The notes below the pieces were generated by a model. The model was not told where the DNA came from. It searched no databases and saw only the letters and a program-made list of their open reading frames with translations. From an uncultured Allorhizobium sp. (lineage in GTDB: Bacteria > Pseudomonadota > Alphaproteobacteria > Rhizobiales > Rhizobiaceae): DNA of 64,000 nucleotides. The translations under genes and the position numbers were made by a program. Positions 54,451-64,000 of the stretch are shown one piece after another (the first letter of the stretch is position 1; the number at the start of each line of letters is the position of its first letter). The DNA is taken from contig OY288189.1 in the NCBI GenBank assembly GCA_958439205.1, positions 2,495,001 through 2,559,000 of the forward strand, written 5' to 3'.

Positions 54451-55356
54451 TCAGCCGGGAGAGGCCGGATCGGCGCGGCGGGCGAGCGCCGCCTTCTTCT
54501 TGCTCTCGCGATAGAATGTGTAGAGGCCGGAGCCGATGACAATGGCCGAGCCGACGACCATCCAGACATCCGGCGTTTCGTTGAAGAAGAGCATGCCGAG
54601 AAGTACCGCCCAGAGCAGGCTCGTGTAGCGGAAGGGCGCGATGAAGGAGATCTCGCCCGTGCGCATCGCCATGATGATGGCCTGGTAACCGGCAAAGAGG
54701 AAGATCGAGGCGAAAGCCAGCCGACCGAGCGCGCTGCCGGACATCGGCTGCCAGCCGCCAAAGACGGGGATCAAGAGGAGGCCGGCAAACGAGATGGAGG
54801 CGGCCGTGAAGAGCGTCACCGTCAGCGAGGAGATATTGGGATCGATGCGGCGGGTGACGAGATCGCGTCCGGCAGCCGTGATCACGCAGAGCACGATGTA
54901 GACGGAGGCAAGCGTGAAGCCTTCCGGCCCCGGCTGAATGATGACGAGGACGCCGATGAAGCCGAGCCCGATCGCCGTCCAGCGCCGCCAGCCGACAGGT
55001 TCCTTGTAGAACAGCGCCGCACCCAAGGTCACGGCCAGCGGCAACGACTGCAGGATCGCCGAAGCATTGGCGAGAGGCACCTGGCCGAGTGCCGCGAGGA
55101 ACGCGACAGCGGCGATGGTCTCCAGTACGATTCGGACCAGGATCAGCGGTTGCAGGATGTTTCTGATGTGATCGAGCGCGCCCATGCGCCGGGCGACGAT
55201 ATAGACCAGAAGAGCCGTAAAGGCCCCGCGCACGAACATGATCTGCGCCACGGTCAGTTCCGAGGTCACCGATTTCGTCAGGGCGTCGTTGAATGTGAAG
55301 CCAGCCATCGAGATCGCCATCAGGAGGGCGCCTCGGGTGTTCTCGGATAATGCCAT
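54451..55356 (-). CDS. EamA/DMT-family transporter
   Basis: 301 aa with ten hydrophobic helices in two EamA repeats: FVRGAFTALLVYIVARR, ILQSLPLAVTLGAALFYKEPVGWRRW, and FRYTSLLWAVLLGMLFFNETPDVWMVVGSAIVIGSGLYTFYRE. The ATG at 55356 starts the conserved sequence. Substrate unknown. Confidence 0.92.
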   Translation of the reverse strand: MALSENTRGALLMAISMAGFTFNDALTKSVTSELTVAQIMFVRGAFTALLVYIVARRMGALDHIRNILQPLILVRIVLETIAAVAFLAALGQVPLANASAILQSLPLAVTLGAALFYKEPVGWRRWTAIGLGFIGVLVIIQPGPEGFTLASVYIVLCVITAAGRDLVTRRIDPNISSLTVTLFTAASISFAGLLLIPVFGGWQPMSGSALGRLAFASIFLFAGYQAIIMAMRTGEISFIAPFRYTSLLWAVLLGMLFFNETPDVWMVVGSAIVIGSGLYTFYRESKKKAALARRADPASPG

Positions 55357-55585
55357 GCTCGATTCCCGTGCGTGTGGCCCGGTTCTAAACCAAGCGGCAT
55401 GCGCGAGAAACCGTAATTCGGCTGTTCCGCGCCTGAAACGATGCTGCAGTGCCAAAAACGCGGTCGGCGGTTAACCTTTGTTCAAACTCCGGTCGACAAG
55501 CTCTGATCCGGCGCTGCATGAGGTGGTTCCGTTCCTTCGACCCTGCGCGATGATCTCGCAGGACATCGACCTCTCCGAGGGTCTT

Positions 55586-58120
55586 ATGAGTTTTATTGAT
55601 CGCCTCCTGCAAAGTCGCAGGATCGTCACCAAAGTATTGCTTTTCGTTGTTCCTCTCGTTCTGCTCATGGCCGGTGTCGGCCTTCTGGGCTATTGGACTG
55701 CCACCACTCTCAACGGCCATATGACCGTTACCCGTGCCACCATCGGCAATATCAGCGATCTGGAGACTCTGCAGCAGGGCCTGCAGGAATTCAGCCTCGA
55801 TCCGACCGATGCGAGCAGGGAGGCTCTTCTTGCAGCGATCGATGGCCAGGAGAAGGGGCTCAATGTCCTCAACGGCGTGCTCGCGAAGCAGGCCCAATCG
55901 GGCGATCTGTCGGCCTTGACCGGATTGCCGGGTGCGATGCGCGACCAGACGACGGCTCTCTGGGCGAGCAAGACGACCCGCGATGAGCTGGATGCCGGCC
56001 TGACCGCCGCCGTCGCTGGCTTGCAGGCGGAGAGCCAGCAAATCGTCAAACAGGTCGATTTTGTCCGCAACGATCTCGCCGGCAAGGAGCGCTTCGCCAA
56101 GGAGCTGCTGTTCGATGCCTCGGCCTTCAAGTCTTTGCTCGATCGGCTCGGTAAACTGCGCGTTGGCGTGCAGATGGCCTTTACGCCCGAAGAGCAGCTT
56201 GCCGAGACAAAACTCTATCTCGGACCGATGCAGAAGGATCTGGCGAAAGCCAACGAGATCGCATCCGACAAGGGCAAGGTTCTGGTCGGCGAAGTTGGGG
56301 CTGCCATTGCTAAGATCGAAGCGATCCTCGGTCAGTCGGCGCCTGACGATGTCAGGGCGCAGGACCTCGGTCGCGTGCTCGCCGAACTGGTCGAGATCGA
56401 ACAGAAGATCACCTTGCAGGCTGCAAAGAACAGCGATGTCGCTGCCGATCGCTTCGTCAACCTCGACAAGCTGGTGGCCGAGCAGAAGGAATTGATGACG
56501 CTCGTCGACAGCGCCGCACTCACCATCGCGACGGTCGAACTCAGGGTCCAGCAGATGCTGGGGACGCTGGACGATCAGAGCCGTGCTGTCGTCGTCGGTG
56601 AAGCGGAGGCGCTGCAGACGGTTGCTACCCGCATCTCCGAGCTCGGCGCCAAGAACAGTGCTTTGCGCGATTTCCCGCAGAAGATCGCTCCGCATCTGGC
56701 GTCGATCACGGAGGACTCCCAGGCCCGGCTCGATGCCGGCCGCGACTGGCAGGACAAGCGGCTGGCCGCCAATGCGGCTGTCTCTTCCGCGATGGGGTCG
56801 CTGCGTAATTTCGTGAGCCAGGCCCAGGAAATCGGCCGCGAGGACAGCGAGCGTTCCGCCACGATTTCGGTCATCACCATGGTGGTGGGCACGCTGCTGG
56901 CGATTATCGGTGGCTTGATGCTGGTCGAGACACTGCGGGCGCCGCTGAAACGTATCACCGGCGTCATGTCGAGGCTCGCCAGCGGCGATCTCTCGGTGCC
57001 GATCGAGGGCCGCAATCGTGGCGACGAGATTGGCGACATGGTGCGCTCGGTCACAGTCTTCCGCGATGCCGCTTTGGAGAACCGGCGTCTTGAGGAAGAG
57101 GCAGAGGCGGCGCGTTCTCGGTCCGAGCAGGAGGGTGCACAGCGTGCCCAGGAGCGGGCCCGCGTCGAGGCTGATCAGCGCTCTGCCCTGGAGGCCTTGT
57201 CCTCGGTGCTCGAAGCGCTCGCAAACGGACAGCTCAACGTCTCCATGCGTGACGACCTGCCGGCCGATTTCGTTGCCATGGCATCGACCTACAATCAGGC
57301 GGTCGAGGCATTGCGTGCGACGCTCGAAGAGGTTCGCGCGGCCAGCGTCGACATCAATGCCGGGACCGAAAATCTTGCGGTTTCCGCTGACGATCTGGCA
57401 CGCCGCACCGAACAGCAGGCGGCGGCACTGGAGGAGAGCGTGCGTGCGCTCTCACACTTGAGCGATGTCGTGCGCTCGACAGCAGATGGGGCCGGGCGCA
57501 CCGCTCAGTCCGTCCAGTCGGCGCGCGATCATGCGCGGCAGTCTGGTGTGGTGGTCAGAAGGGCCGTCGAGGCCATGGCCGAGATCAGCCGCTCCTCGGA
57601 GAAGATCTCGACCATCATCGGCGTCATCGACGAGATCGCCTTCCAGACGAACCTTCTGGCACTCAACGCGGGTGTCGAGGCTGCACGGGCCGGTGAGGCC
57701 GGTCGTGGTTTTGCGGTGGTTGCGCAGGAAGTCCGTGATCTCGCCCAGCGCTGTGCCAATGCTGCCAAGGAGATCAAGACTCTGATCTCGGTCAGTGGCG
57801 GTCAGGTCAAGTCGGGTGTCGAGCTTGTCGAGAATACGGGCGTTGCTCTGCAGTCGATCATCGATCAGGTCGAGGAGGTTCAGGCGCTGGTCGAGCGTAT
57901 CTCGGCGGCCACCCGCGAGCAGTCGACCGGCATCAGCGAAGTGACGTCTGCCGTGCGCGACGTCGAGCTGATCACGCAGCAGAACGCGGCCATGGTCGAG
58001 GAGAACAATGCCGAGATCCAGGGTCTTCGCCAGCGCGTCGATATCCTGATGCGCAAGATCTCGCGCTTCCGCACCGACACCCAGCGCAGCGAGACGCAGG
58101 CCTATCGGCGTTCGGCATAA
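55586..58120 (+). CDS. Methyl-accepting chemotaxis protein, large sensor
   Basis: 844 aa. An N-terminal helix ([20 protein letters not shown]), a ~400-residue helical sensor, a second helix (about 425-447), HAMP ([22 protein letters not shown]), and a cytosolic signalling domain with the hairpin tip [38 protein letters not shown]. Its C-terminus (QAYRRSA) lacks the NWETF-type tether. The ATG at 55586 has GAGGG in front. Ligand unknown. Confidence 0.92.
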   Translation: MSFIDRLLQSRRIVTKVLLFVVPLVLLMAGVGLLGYWTATTLNGHMTVTRATIGNISDLETLQQGLQEFSLDPTDASREALLAAIDGQEKGLNVLNGVLAKQAQSGDLSALTGLPGAMRDQTTALWASKTTRDELDAGLTAAVAGLQAESQQIVKQVDFVRNDLAGKERFAKELLFDASAFKSLLDRLGKLRVGVQMAFTPEEQLAETKLYLGPMQKDLAKANEIASDKGKVLVGEVGAAIAKIEAILGQSAPDDVRAQDLGRVLAELVEIEQKITLQAAKNSDVAADRFVNLDKLVAEQKELMTLVDSAALTIATVELRVQQMLGTLDDQSRAVVVGEAEALQTVATRISELGAKNSALRDFPQKIAPHLASITEDSQARLDAGRDWQDKRLAANAAVSSAMGSLRNFVSQAQEIGREDSERSATISVITMVVGTLLAIIGGLMLVETLRAPLKRITGVMSRLASGDLSVPIEGRNRGDEIGDMVRSVTVFRDAALENRRLEEEAEAARSRSEQEGAQRAQERARVEADQRSALEALSSVLEALANGQLNVSMRDDLPADFVAMASTYNQAVEALRATLEEVRAASVDINAGTENLAVSADDLARRTEQQAAALEESVRALSHLSDVVRSTADGAGRTAQSVQSARDHARQSGVVVRRAVEAMAEISRSSEKISTIIGVIDEIAFQTNLLALNAGVEAARAGEAGRGFAVVAQEVRDLAQRCANAAKEIKTLISVSGGQVKSGVELVENTGVALQSIIDQVEEVQALVERISAATREQSTGISEVTSAVRDVELITQQNAAMVEENNAEIQGLRQRVDILMRKISRFRTDTQRSETQAYRRSA

Positions 58121-58132
58121 TCGCCACGAAGC

Positions 58133-58157
58133 TACCGGCGGCGATCAGCCGCCGGTA
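58133..58157. terminator. Hairpin between chemoreceptor and moaA
   Basis: Perfect 10-bp stem (58133-58142 with 58148-58157), loop GATCA; it overlaps the last codons of moaA. No T run, so only a possible bidirectional terminator. Confidence 0.4.
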
Positions 58158-59209
58158 ACGCTCATGTGGCGGGCAACAGCCGGCTTGCGATGGTTGCGAT
58201 CGATTATGAAGTCGTGGCCCTTTGGCTTGCGCGAAATGGCTTCGTCGATGGCCGCTGACAGATAGGCATCGTCATCGGATGCGCGAAGTGCCGTGCGCAG
58301 GTCGGCGGCATCGTCCTGGCCTAGGCACATATAAAGCGTACCCGTGCAGGTCAGACGCACGCGGTTGCAGCTCTCACAGAAATTGTGGGTGAGGGGCGTG
58401 ATGAAGCCAAGGCGGCCACCGGTTTCGCGCACTTCCACGTAACGGGCCGGGCCACCGGTGCGATAGGGGATGTCGTCCAGGGTAAACTGCTCTTCCAGCC
58501 GCTGGCGAACCAGTGACAGCGGCAAGTACTGGTCCGTCCGGTCCTCGTCCGTCTCGCCCATCGGCATGGTTTCGATCAGCGTCAAGTCCATGCCCTCGCC
58601 ATGAGCGAAACGCATGAGTTCCGGGATCTCGTGCTCGTTGAAATCCTTCAGCGCGACGGCGTTCAGCTTCACATGGATGCCCGCGGCTTGGGCGGCGCGG
58701 ATGCCGTCCATGACCTTGTCGAGCTCGCCCCAGCGGGTGATCGTCTTGAACTTCACTGGATCGAGCGTGTCGATGGACACGTTGATGCGGCGGACGCCGC
58801 AGTCGGCGAGTTCGGCCGCATTCCGGGCAAGCTGCGAGCCATTGGTCGTCAGCGTCAGTTCGTCGAGCCCGCTTCCGATGTGGCGCGAGAGGCCGCGCAC
58901 GAGATGCATGATGTTCTTGCGGACCAGAGGTTCGCCCCCGGTGAGCCGCAGCTTACGAACGCCCTTGGCGATGAAGGCGGAACAGAGCCGGTCGAGTTCT
59001 TCGAGCGTCAAAAGATCCTTCTTCGGCAGGAACGTCATGTTTTCCGCCATGCAATAGGTGCAGCGGAAATCGCACCGATCCGTGACGGAGACGCGCAGAT
59101 AGGTGACGGCCCGTCCAAAGGGGTCGATCATCGGTGCGGCTCGGTCTACGAGCGGCTCGGCATTTTGCCAATCGGCGGGGGTATGGTCCAACAGGTTCCT
59201 CCTGTTCAT
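58145..59209 (-). CDS. moaA: GTP 3',8-cyclase (molybdenum cofactor)
   Basis: 354-aa radical SAM enzyme for the first molybdopterin step. The radical SAM cluster is [17 protein letters not shown] and the C-terminal second cluster [18 protein letters not shown] and the terminal GG are present. The ATG at 59209 is likely; an internal Met before [14 protein letters not shown] is an alternative. Divergent from the DUF971 gene. It supplies precursor used by MobA and MobB. Confidence 0.96.
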   Translation of the reverse strand: MNRRNLLDHTPADWQNAEPLVDRAAPMIDPFGRAVTYLRVSVTDRCDFRCTYCMAENMTFLPKKDLLTLEELDRLCSAFIAKGVRKLRLTGGEPLVRKNIMHLVRGLSRHIGSGLDELTLTTNGSQLARNAAELADCGVRRINVSIDTLDPVKFKTITRWGELDKVMDGIRAAQAAGIHVKLNAVALKDFNEHEIPELMRFAHGEGMDLTLIETMPMGETDEDRTDQYLPLSLVRQRLEEQFTLDDIPYRTGGPARYVEVRETGGRLGFITPLTHNFCESCNRVRLTCTGTLYMCLGQDDAADLRTALRASDDDAYLSAAIDEAISRKPKGHDFIIDRNHRKPAVARHMSVTGG

Positions 59210-59336
59210 TTCATCCAATGTGGGGTCAAGCCCTTGAAGCGTCAAGCTGACATCCACTGTCGCCTTGAAATTGGATTGCAAACAGACCGTGATCGCCCTA
59301 GGTCTGCTGCAGCCAAACGGAAGAGACGAGTGCCCC

Positions 59337-59699
59337 ATGAGTGAGATCTGGCCGAGTGAATTGAAGGTGTCCAAAGATCGTCGTCTGCTGACGGTGACCT
59401 TCAACGACGGCGTTGTCGCCTCCCTCCCGGCAGAAATGCTGCGTGTGCTTTCGCCATCGGCGGAGGTTCAGGGACATGGACCCGGCCAGAAGGTCACGGT
59501 ACCGGGCAAGCGCAATGTCGGCATTCGCCAGATGACGCCGACGGGCAATTACGCCGTTCGCATCGGGTTCGACGATGGTCACGACACCGGCATCTTCACC
59601 TGGCTCTATCTGCGGGAACTTGGCGAGAGCGGAGATGAAAAATTCGCCGCCTACGAGGCTGAACTTGCCGAAAAGCGTCTCAGCCGCGATCCTCGCTGA
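59337..59699 (+). CDS. DUF971 domain protein
   Basis: 120 aa: [45 protein letters not shown] and a C-terminal [16 protein letters not shown], matching the DUF971 (gamma-butyrobetaine hydroxylase N-terminal-like) family, sometimes linked with Fe-S assembly. The ATG at 59337 begins the domain. Overlaps the 3' end of the convergent MarR gene by 20 bases. Confidence 0.9.
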   Translation: MSEIWPSELKVSKDRRLLTVTFNDGVVASLPAEMLRVLSPSAEVQGHGPGQKVTVPGKRNVGIRQMTPTGNYAVRIGFDDGHDTGIFTWLYLRELGESGDEKFAAYEAELAEKRLSRDPR

Positions 59700-60171
59700 T
59701 TTCCAGGTCCCCCATTTCATCCGATGACAGCATGCGCTGGATCAGCAGATCCATGTTGTCTGCAAGGCGTTGGCAGTCCTCGATCGGCGTCGCCGACAAG
59801 GTGCGCTCGATCAGATCCGTCTGAATACGCATCGCCTTTTCGCTGAGCGCTCGTCCTTCGTCCGTCAGGGAGAGCCTGAGGATGCGCTTGTCCTTTGGAT
59901 CTGGACGCCGCTCGAGCAGTCCACGCTTCTCCATCTGGGGCAGCAGCATGCTCATATTGGATCGACCGACGAGCAATTTGCGGGCAAGCTCCTGCTGCGA
60001 AATCCCTTCGAACCGATAGAGATTGACCAGGATATCGAGATGCGGCGGCTTGATGTCGAGCGGCACCAGAGCGCGGCCCAGGGCCTGCTGCATCAACTGG
60101 CAGGCACGAGCGACTGAGATCCAGCTGCGAAAACGGGGATGGTCCCAGGGGAAGGCTTGCTTTTTGTTCAT
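59680..60171 (-). CDS. MarR-family regulator
   Basis: 163 aa. Winged helix: QQELARKLLVGRSNMSMLLPQMEKRGLLERRPDPKDKRILRLSLTDEG; dimerising helices at both ends. Divergent from the alpha/beta hydrolase gene, with a perfect dyad between them. Likely represses both genes and is relieved by a small aromatic or lipid ligand. Confidence 0.93.
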   Translation of the reverse strand: MNKKQAFPWDHPRFRSWISVARACQLMQQALGRALVPLDIKPPHLDILVNLYRFEGISQQELARKLLVGRSNMSMLLPQMEKRGLLERRPDPKDKRILRLSLTDEGRALSEKAMRIQTDLIERTLSATPIEDCQRLADNMDLLIQRMLSSDEMGDLEISEDRG

Positions 60172-60184
60172 TCTTGTACTTTAT

Positions 60185-60200
60185 TGTTCAGCATTGAACA
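60185..60200. promoter_or_regulatory. Candidate MarR operator
   Basis: TGTTCA-GCAT-TGAACA, 13 bases before the MarR start and 18 before the hydrolase start, in the divergent promoter. Confidence 0.55.
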
Positions 60201-60218
60201 TTCGATGGGATTCTGACT

Positions 60219-61142
60219 ATGCCATCCTTTCCTCTCAAGGTCACCCGCCTGGCTTTCGCGCAGCTGGAGAAGGCGTCACCGGCGCTTGCCGGTCGCATCG
60301 CCTTCGAGCTTTTCTGTCGGACGCCGAGCCGACGACCGAAAGGCGCCAAGGCGAAACAGGTCTTCATGGTCGGACGCAATCGGCTGCGGCAGGCGCAGAC
60401 GGTGCGGCTTGCGCTGTCGCGCGGGATGGCGGCGGCCCATCTTTTGCCAACTGAGACCGTGGGCAAGAATGGGCACCGGATCCTGGTGGTGCATGGCTGG
60501 GGATCGCGCGCCGAATACCTGTCTGATCTGGCCCTTGGACTTCGCCAGACGGGTGCTGAGGTCGTTGTTCTCGATCTGCCAGGTCATGGGGCGTCCAGTG
60601 GGCGGCGGCTTGATCTCAAGATTGCCGCTGAAGCCATCGTGGCCGCCGAGCGCCATTTTGGCCGTTTCGACGGTGTGGTCGGTCACTCCTTCGGCGGCGC
60701 AGCCGTGATGATGGCCGCAGGCTCCGTCTTTCCGGAGCTGAAGCCACTGCAGGCCGCCCGGATCGCTCTGATCGGCTCGCCGTCGAGCATGGGAGAGGTG
60801 TTCAACGGTTTCGCCTCCATGGTTGGCCTTGGGCGCGGCAGCGTTGGAGCCATGCGCAATCGGGCGATGGAACTGGTCGGGGCGCAAGTCGAGGACCTTG
60901 ATGGCGTCAGCGTCGCGCGGCGCATCGATCGGCCCTTGCTGGTGGTTCATGCCGAGGACGACAAGGAGGTCAATGTCGGTCACGCTCAACGCTATATCGG
61001 CGTATCGCCGCATGTCCGGCATCTCTGGGCCAATGGCCACGGCCACCGGCGGATTGTCAGCGCACCCGAGGTGATCGCTGCGGTGGCGTCCTTCCTCGCT
61101 GGGGCGGATGCGTCGGCCCGGGTTGATCGTCGGGTGTCATAG
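60219..61142 (+). CDS. Alpha/beta hydrolase
   Basis: 307 aa. ILVVHGWGSRAEYLSDLALGL (oxyanion loop), nucleophile elbow VGHSFGGAAV, Asp in VVHAEDDKEV, and His in WANGHGHRRI. The first ~85 residues precede the fold and are not conserved. No signal peptide. Regulated with MarR. Substrate unknown. Confidence 0.9.
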   Translation: MPSFPLKVTRLAFAQLEKASPALAGRIAFELFCRTPSRRPKGAKAKQVFMVGRNRLRQAQTVRLALSRGMAAAHLLPTETVGKNGHRILVVHGWGSRAEYLSDLALGLRQTGAEVVVLDLPGHGASSGRRLDLKIAAEAIVAAERHFGRFDGVVGHSFGGAAVMMAAGSVFPELKPLQAARIALIGSPSSMGEVFNGFASMVGLGRGSVGAMRNRAMELVGAQVEDLDGVSVARRIDRPLLVVHAEDDKEVNVGHAQRYIGVSPHVRHLWANGHGHRRIVSAPEVIAAVASFLAGADASARVDRRVS

Positions 61143-61211
61143 AAGCGTCATCGCCCTTGCCTAACCCGGGACGCTGGATAGTGTTCGGAACCGGAAAGAG
61201 GGAGTGCGGCC

Positions 61212-61820
61212 ATGACGATCATCACATCCGTGGACGAGTTGACGGCGATCTATGGCGCGGTGAGTGAAGCGTCGACCGCCAAGGTGACGCGATCTCTGAC
61301 GCCGGCCTATCGGCGGATGATCGACATGTCGCCCTTTGTAGCGCTTGCGACCGTTGGGCCGGAGGGGCTGGACTGCTCGCCGCGCGGTGATCGCGGGACA
61401 GTGGTCAGGATTGAAGACGACCGGACGCTCGCTTTGCCGGATTGGCGCGGCAACAACCGGGTCGATTCGCTCATGAACATCGTGCGAGATCCGCGCGTTG
61501 CCCTGATGTTTCTCATTCCCGGCTCAAACAGCGTGATGCGCATCAACGGCCGCGCCGTTGTGTCGGTAGCGCCTGATCTTCTGCAAAGCTTCGAGATGGA
61601 CGGCCGTCACCCGCGCAGCGTCATCGTGATCACGATCGACGAAGCCTATTTCCAATGTGCGCGGGCCGTCATGCGGGCGGAATTGTGGGATGTCGAGAAG
61701 CAGGTTGCGGCCGATTCGCTGCCGACTCCGGGCGAGATGCTGAAGGCCGCGAAAGAGGATTTCGACCGCGAGACTTATGACCGGGAATGGCCCGAACGGG
61801 CCGCCAAGACCATGTGGTGA
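61212..61820 (+). CDS. Pyridoxamine 5'-phosphate oxidase-fold protein
   Basis: 202 aa FMN-binding split-barrel family: FVALATVGPEGLDCSPRGDRG, LPDWRGNNRVDSLMNIVRDPRVALMFLIPG. It is the MSMEG_1061-like (PNPOx) group, of unknown substrate, and not the vitamin B6 enzyme. Confidence 0.88.
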   Translation: MTIITSVDELTAIYGAVSEASTAKVTRSLTPAYRRMIDMSPFVALATVGPEGLDCSPRGDRGTVVRIEDDRTLALPDWRGNNRVDSLMNIVRDPRVALMFLIPGSNSVMRINGRAVVSVAPDLLQSFEMDGRHPRSVIVITIDEAYFQCARAVMRAELWDVEKQVAADSLPTPGEMLKAAKEDFDRETYDREWPERAAKTMW

Positions 61821-61830
61821 CCGCGCCGGA

Positions 61831-62895
61831 TCAGCGCTTGTAGATCAGCCAGCTCTTGTTGAAGTCCTTTTTCATCCCGTCTTCATAAGGCTTGGTGCGA
61901 TTGCGGCCGGCATTCTTGGCGCAGTAGAGCGCAATGTCCGACTTGGCATAGAGTTCACCCGCGTCTTCGGCGTCCGGTGCCATGGCAAAGCCGAGTGAGA
62001 TGGTAATCGGCCCGTAGTTCACGCCGGTCTTGGAGTTCTTGAACGGCGTCGTCTCGAGTGCGATGCGGACGCGCTCGCAGGTCTGGTAGATCTCGTCCGC
62101 GGTGTTGCCTTCAATGATGATGGCAAACTCCTCGCCACCCGTGCGCGCCACGAAGCTGTCTTTGCGGACATTGGCGCGGATTACGGTTGCGACCGTTGCG
62201 AGGATCTTGTCGCCGACGGGATGACCGTAGGCGTCGTTGACCTTCTTGAAATTGTCGATGTCGGCCAGAACCAGTGCCGCAAGCGGCTTGGTGCCGCTGG
62301 TGTAGATCGTTGCAAGCTTTTCGTCGAAGGCGCGCCGATTGGCGATGCGGGTCAGCGAATCCGTATTGGCGATCCGCTTGTATTCGTCGAGTTCGCGGCG
62401 AACCTCGTCCATTTCCTGGGAGCGCTGAGACATCTGCACCACCGTCTCCTCGCCATGGGCCATGGTGGAGCCGGTGGCTTCGGTCAGGATGTTGATGGCG
62501 CTGCGCAGGATGTCGGCGCTGTTGGTGCTCTTCGAATTGATGCGATGGTAGGTTTCGCCCAGAAGCCGATTGTAGCTCTGCAGGGAGTTCTGCTCCTGCT
62601 GCAGAAGTCGCAGCAGTCCGTCCAGTTCGCCGATCAGCTTGCTGTGGACGTTTTCGATGGCTTTGGACTGGTGGGCGGCAAAATACTGTTCGCCGACGGC
62701 ATCCAGCTCATCTTGCGTCGCACGGCTGCCGAGCGCTGCCAGTTCCCGGGTGAGAGATGGATTGGAGCCGATGAAGGCTTCGTAGAACAGCTCGTAATTG
62801 CGCGGGATTGGGGCAACCCCCATCGAGCGCATCGCGTAGGTGATCTGTGCCGCGACGTCAGGTGCCTGCGTCTTCGGCGGTGTCGCCGTGCTCAT
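61831..62895 (-). CDS. Diguanylate cyclase (GGDEF), soluble
   Basis: 354 aa. An N-terminal ~165-residue helical domain (PNYELFYEAFIG-like region), then GGDEF about 175-340 (DIDNFKKVNDAYGHPVGD, RTGGEEF). No RxxD inhibitory site in the normal place; no membrane helix. Active catalysis expected. Confidence 0.92.
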   Translation of the reverse strand: MSTATPPKTQAPDVAAQITYAMRSMGVAPIPRNYELFYEAFIGSNPSLTRELAALGSRATQDELDAVGEQYFAAHQSKAIENVHSKLIGELDGLLRLLQQEQNSLQSYNRLLGETYHRINSKSTNSADILRSAINILTEATGSTMAHGEETVVQMSQRSQEMDEVRRELDEYKRIANTDSLTRIANRRAFDEKLATIYTSGTKPLAALVLADIDNFKKVNDAYGHPVGDKILATVATVIRANVRKDSFVARTGGEEFAIIIEGNTADEIYQTCERVRIALETTPFKNSKTGVNYGPITISLGFAMAPDAEDAGELYAKSDIALYCAKNAGRNRTKPYEDGMKKDFNKSWLIYKR

Positions 62896-63113
62896 TCGGC
62901 CAACTCCAGTGGTCGCTCAGTCAAGGCCTTCAAAGGCCATAAGAAAAATTACAGGCAAATGATTGGAAAATGTTTAATGTTCGCGCAACGACAATTTGTC
63001 GGTGCGAAATGAGCGGCAATCGCTCTTTTTTGATAAGTATCTGCGAAATAAGGAATAATCGCCGTCGCGGAAAATGCCTTCCGCAACGGCAGTTCGTGTC
63101 CCCTTAAGAAAAC

Positions 63114-64000
63114 TCAGCCGAGATTGAATTCCTGGAAGAAATCATTGCCCTTGTCGTCGGTGACGATGAAGGCGGGGAACTCTTCGACCTCGATCTTCCA
63201 GACGGCTTCCATGCCCAGTTCAGGGTATTCCAGGACCTCGACCTTCTTGATGCAGTCCTGTGCCAGACGGGCAGCCGGGCCGCCGATCGAGCCGAGATAG
63301 AAGCCGCCATGGGTCTTGCAGGCCTCACGCACGGCGCGCGACCGGTTGCCCTTGGCAAGCATCACCATTGAGCCACCGAAGGACTGGAACTGATCGACGT
63401 AGCTGTCCATGCGGCCCGCAGTCGTCGGGCCGAAGGAGCCCGAGGCATAGCCGCTCGGGGTCTTGGCGGGGCCGGCGTAATAGACCGGATGGTTCTTCAT
63501 GTATTCCGGCATGCCTTCGCCCTTTTCCAGGCGATCACGGATCTTCGAATGGGCGAGGTCGCGCGCAACGATGATCGTGCCCGTGAGCGACAGGCGCGTC
63601 TTCACCGGGTGTTTGGTCAGTTCCGCCAGGATTGCGCTCATCGGCTGGTTCAAGTCGATCTTGACGACCGAGGAGGAGAGGGCCGTGTCGTCGATCTCGG
63701 GCATGTATTTCGACGGATCGGTTTCCAGCTGCTCGATATAGATGCCGTCCCGGGTGATCTTGCCCTTGGCCTGGCGGTCGGCGGAACAGCTGACGCCGAG
63801 GCCGATCGGCAGCGAGGCTCCGTGGCGGGGCAGGCGGATGACGCGGACGTCATGACAGAAATACTTGCCGCCGAACTGCGCGCCGACGCCCATCGACTGG
63901 GTCAGCTTGTGGATTTCCTTTTCCATCTCGATGTCGCGGAAGGCGTGGCCGCTCTCCGAGCCTTCGGTCGGCAGGTCGTCGAGATAGCGCGCGGAGGCGA
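63114..64000 (-). CDS. Class I fumarate hydratase, 5' end outside window
   Basis: C-terminal ~295 residues of an iron-sulphur fumarase (FumA/FumB type): [67 protein letters not shown] and [21 protein letters not shown]. Converts fumarate and malate in the TCA cycle. The frame continues uninterrupted past the edge, so it is partial. Confidence 0.93.
   Translation of the reverse strand, partial: ASARYLDDLPTEGSESGHAFRDIEMEKEIHKLTQSMGVGAQFGGKYFCHDVRVIRLPRHGASLPIGLGVSCSADRQAKGKITRDGIYIEQLETDPSKYMPEIDDTALSSSVVKIDLNQPMSAILAELTKHPVKTRLSLTGTIIVARDLAHSKIRDRLEKGEGMPEYMKNHPVYYAGPAKTPSGYASGSFGPTTAGRMDSYVDQFQSFGGSMVMLAKGNRSRAVREACKTHGGFYLGSIGGPAARLAQDCIKKVEVLEYPELGMEAVWKIEVEEFPAFIVTDDKGNDFFQEFNLG

Overview
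The window is GC-rich, densely coded chromosomal DNA from an alphaproteobacterium, most likely a member of the Rhizobiaceae (Rhizobium/Agrobacterium/Sinorhizobium group). This rests on the gene families seen: ilvI-ilvH behind an attenuator with a very short leader peptide, a TetR gene directly before ilvC, hmuTUV with hutX and an IsdG/HmuQ-like gene, a usg gene, DUF1289 and DUF2270 genes, and a class I fumarase. I see no phage, transposon, plasmid or CRISPR signature. It reads as core chromosome with accessory insertions.

Layout. 1-4.5 kb: a HerA-type ATPase (cut by the window edge), then the ilvI-ilvH attenuator and operon, closed by a terminator and facing an ArsR gene. 4.6-9.6 kb: aldo/keto reductase, LysE exporter, a cobalt-type nitrile hydratase operon (alpha, beta, accessory), a RecD-like helicase and a DUF4405 membrane protein. 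9.7-14 kb: a MerR-LuxR chimeric regulator, an unassigned regulator-like protein, pdxJ, an Asp/Glu racemase and a divergent Lrp gene. 14.0-15.7 kb: a tandem array of five small secreted proteins, two of them almost identical. 16.1-17.9 kb: TetR plus ilvC. 18-23.5 kb: membrane diguanylate cyclase, PLP aminotransferase, EEP nuclease/phosphatase, NUDIX and PhzF genes. 23.6-28 kb: tRNA-Lys(CTT), then a divergent haem-iron locus. 28-36 kb: MscS-type channel, a pair of double-receiver signalling genes (one with GGDEF), an ABC-2 exporter, a retropepsin-like protease and DUF1289. 36-46.5 kb: cobS and cobT (divergent), dgkA, a histidine kinase, nuclease, UDG, Lrp, a beta-hydroxyacid dehydrogenase, an unknown membrane protein, a methyltransferase, DUF2270 and usg. 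46.7-49.2 kb: a polar amino-acid ABC importer without its ATPase. 49.6-52 kb: a repeat-rich OmpA-domain protein. 52-64 kb: mobB, mobA, an MFS pump, an EamA transporter, a large chemoreceptor, moaA, DUF971, MarR with a divergent hydrolase, a PNPOx-like protein, a second GGDEF protein, and the end of a class I fumarase.

How the genes work together: ilvI, ilvH and ilvC supply the first two steps of branched-chain amino-acid synthesis but look separately controlled, ilvIH by ribosome-mediated attenuation and ilvC behind a TetR gene with its own palindrome. mobA, mobB and moaA serve molybdenum cofactor; cobS and cobT serve the cobalamin lower ligand. hmuTUV, hutX and the HmuQ-like gene form a haem import and degradation module. 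Three GGDEF proteins, a hybrid-type kinase and a chemoreceptor indicate rich c-di-GMP and sensory signalling.

The most unusual items are the tandem secreted-protein array with conserved intergenic hairpins and upstream operator-like dyads, the apparently leaderless ilv attenuator, the MerR-LuxR fusion, the paired double-receiver genes, and the Cys-framed, repeat-rich OmpA-domain protein.
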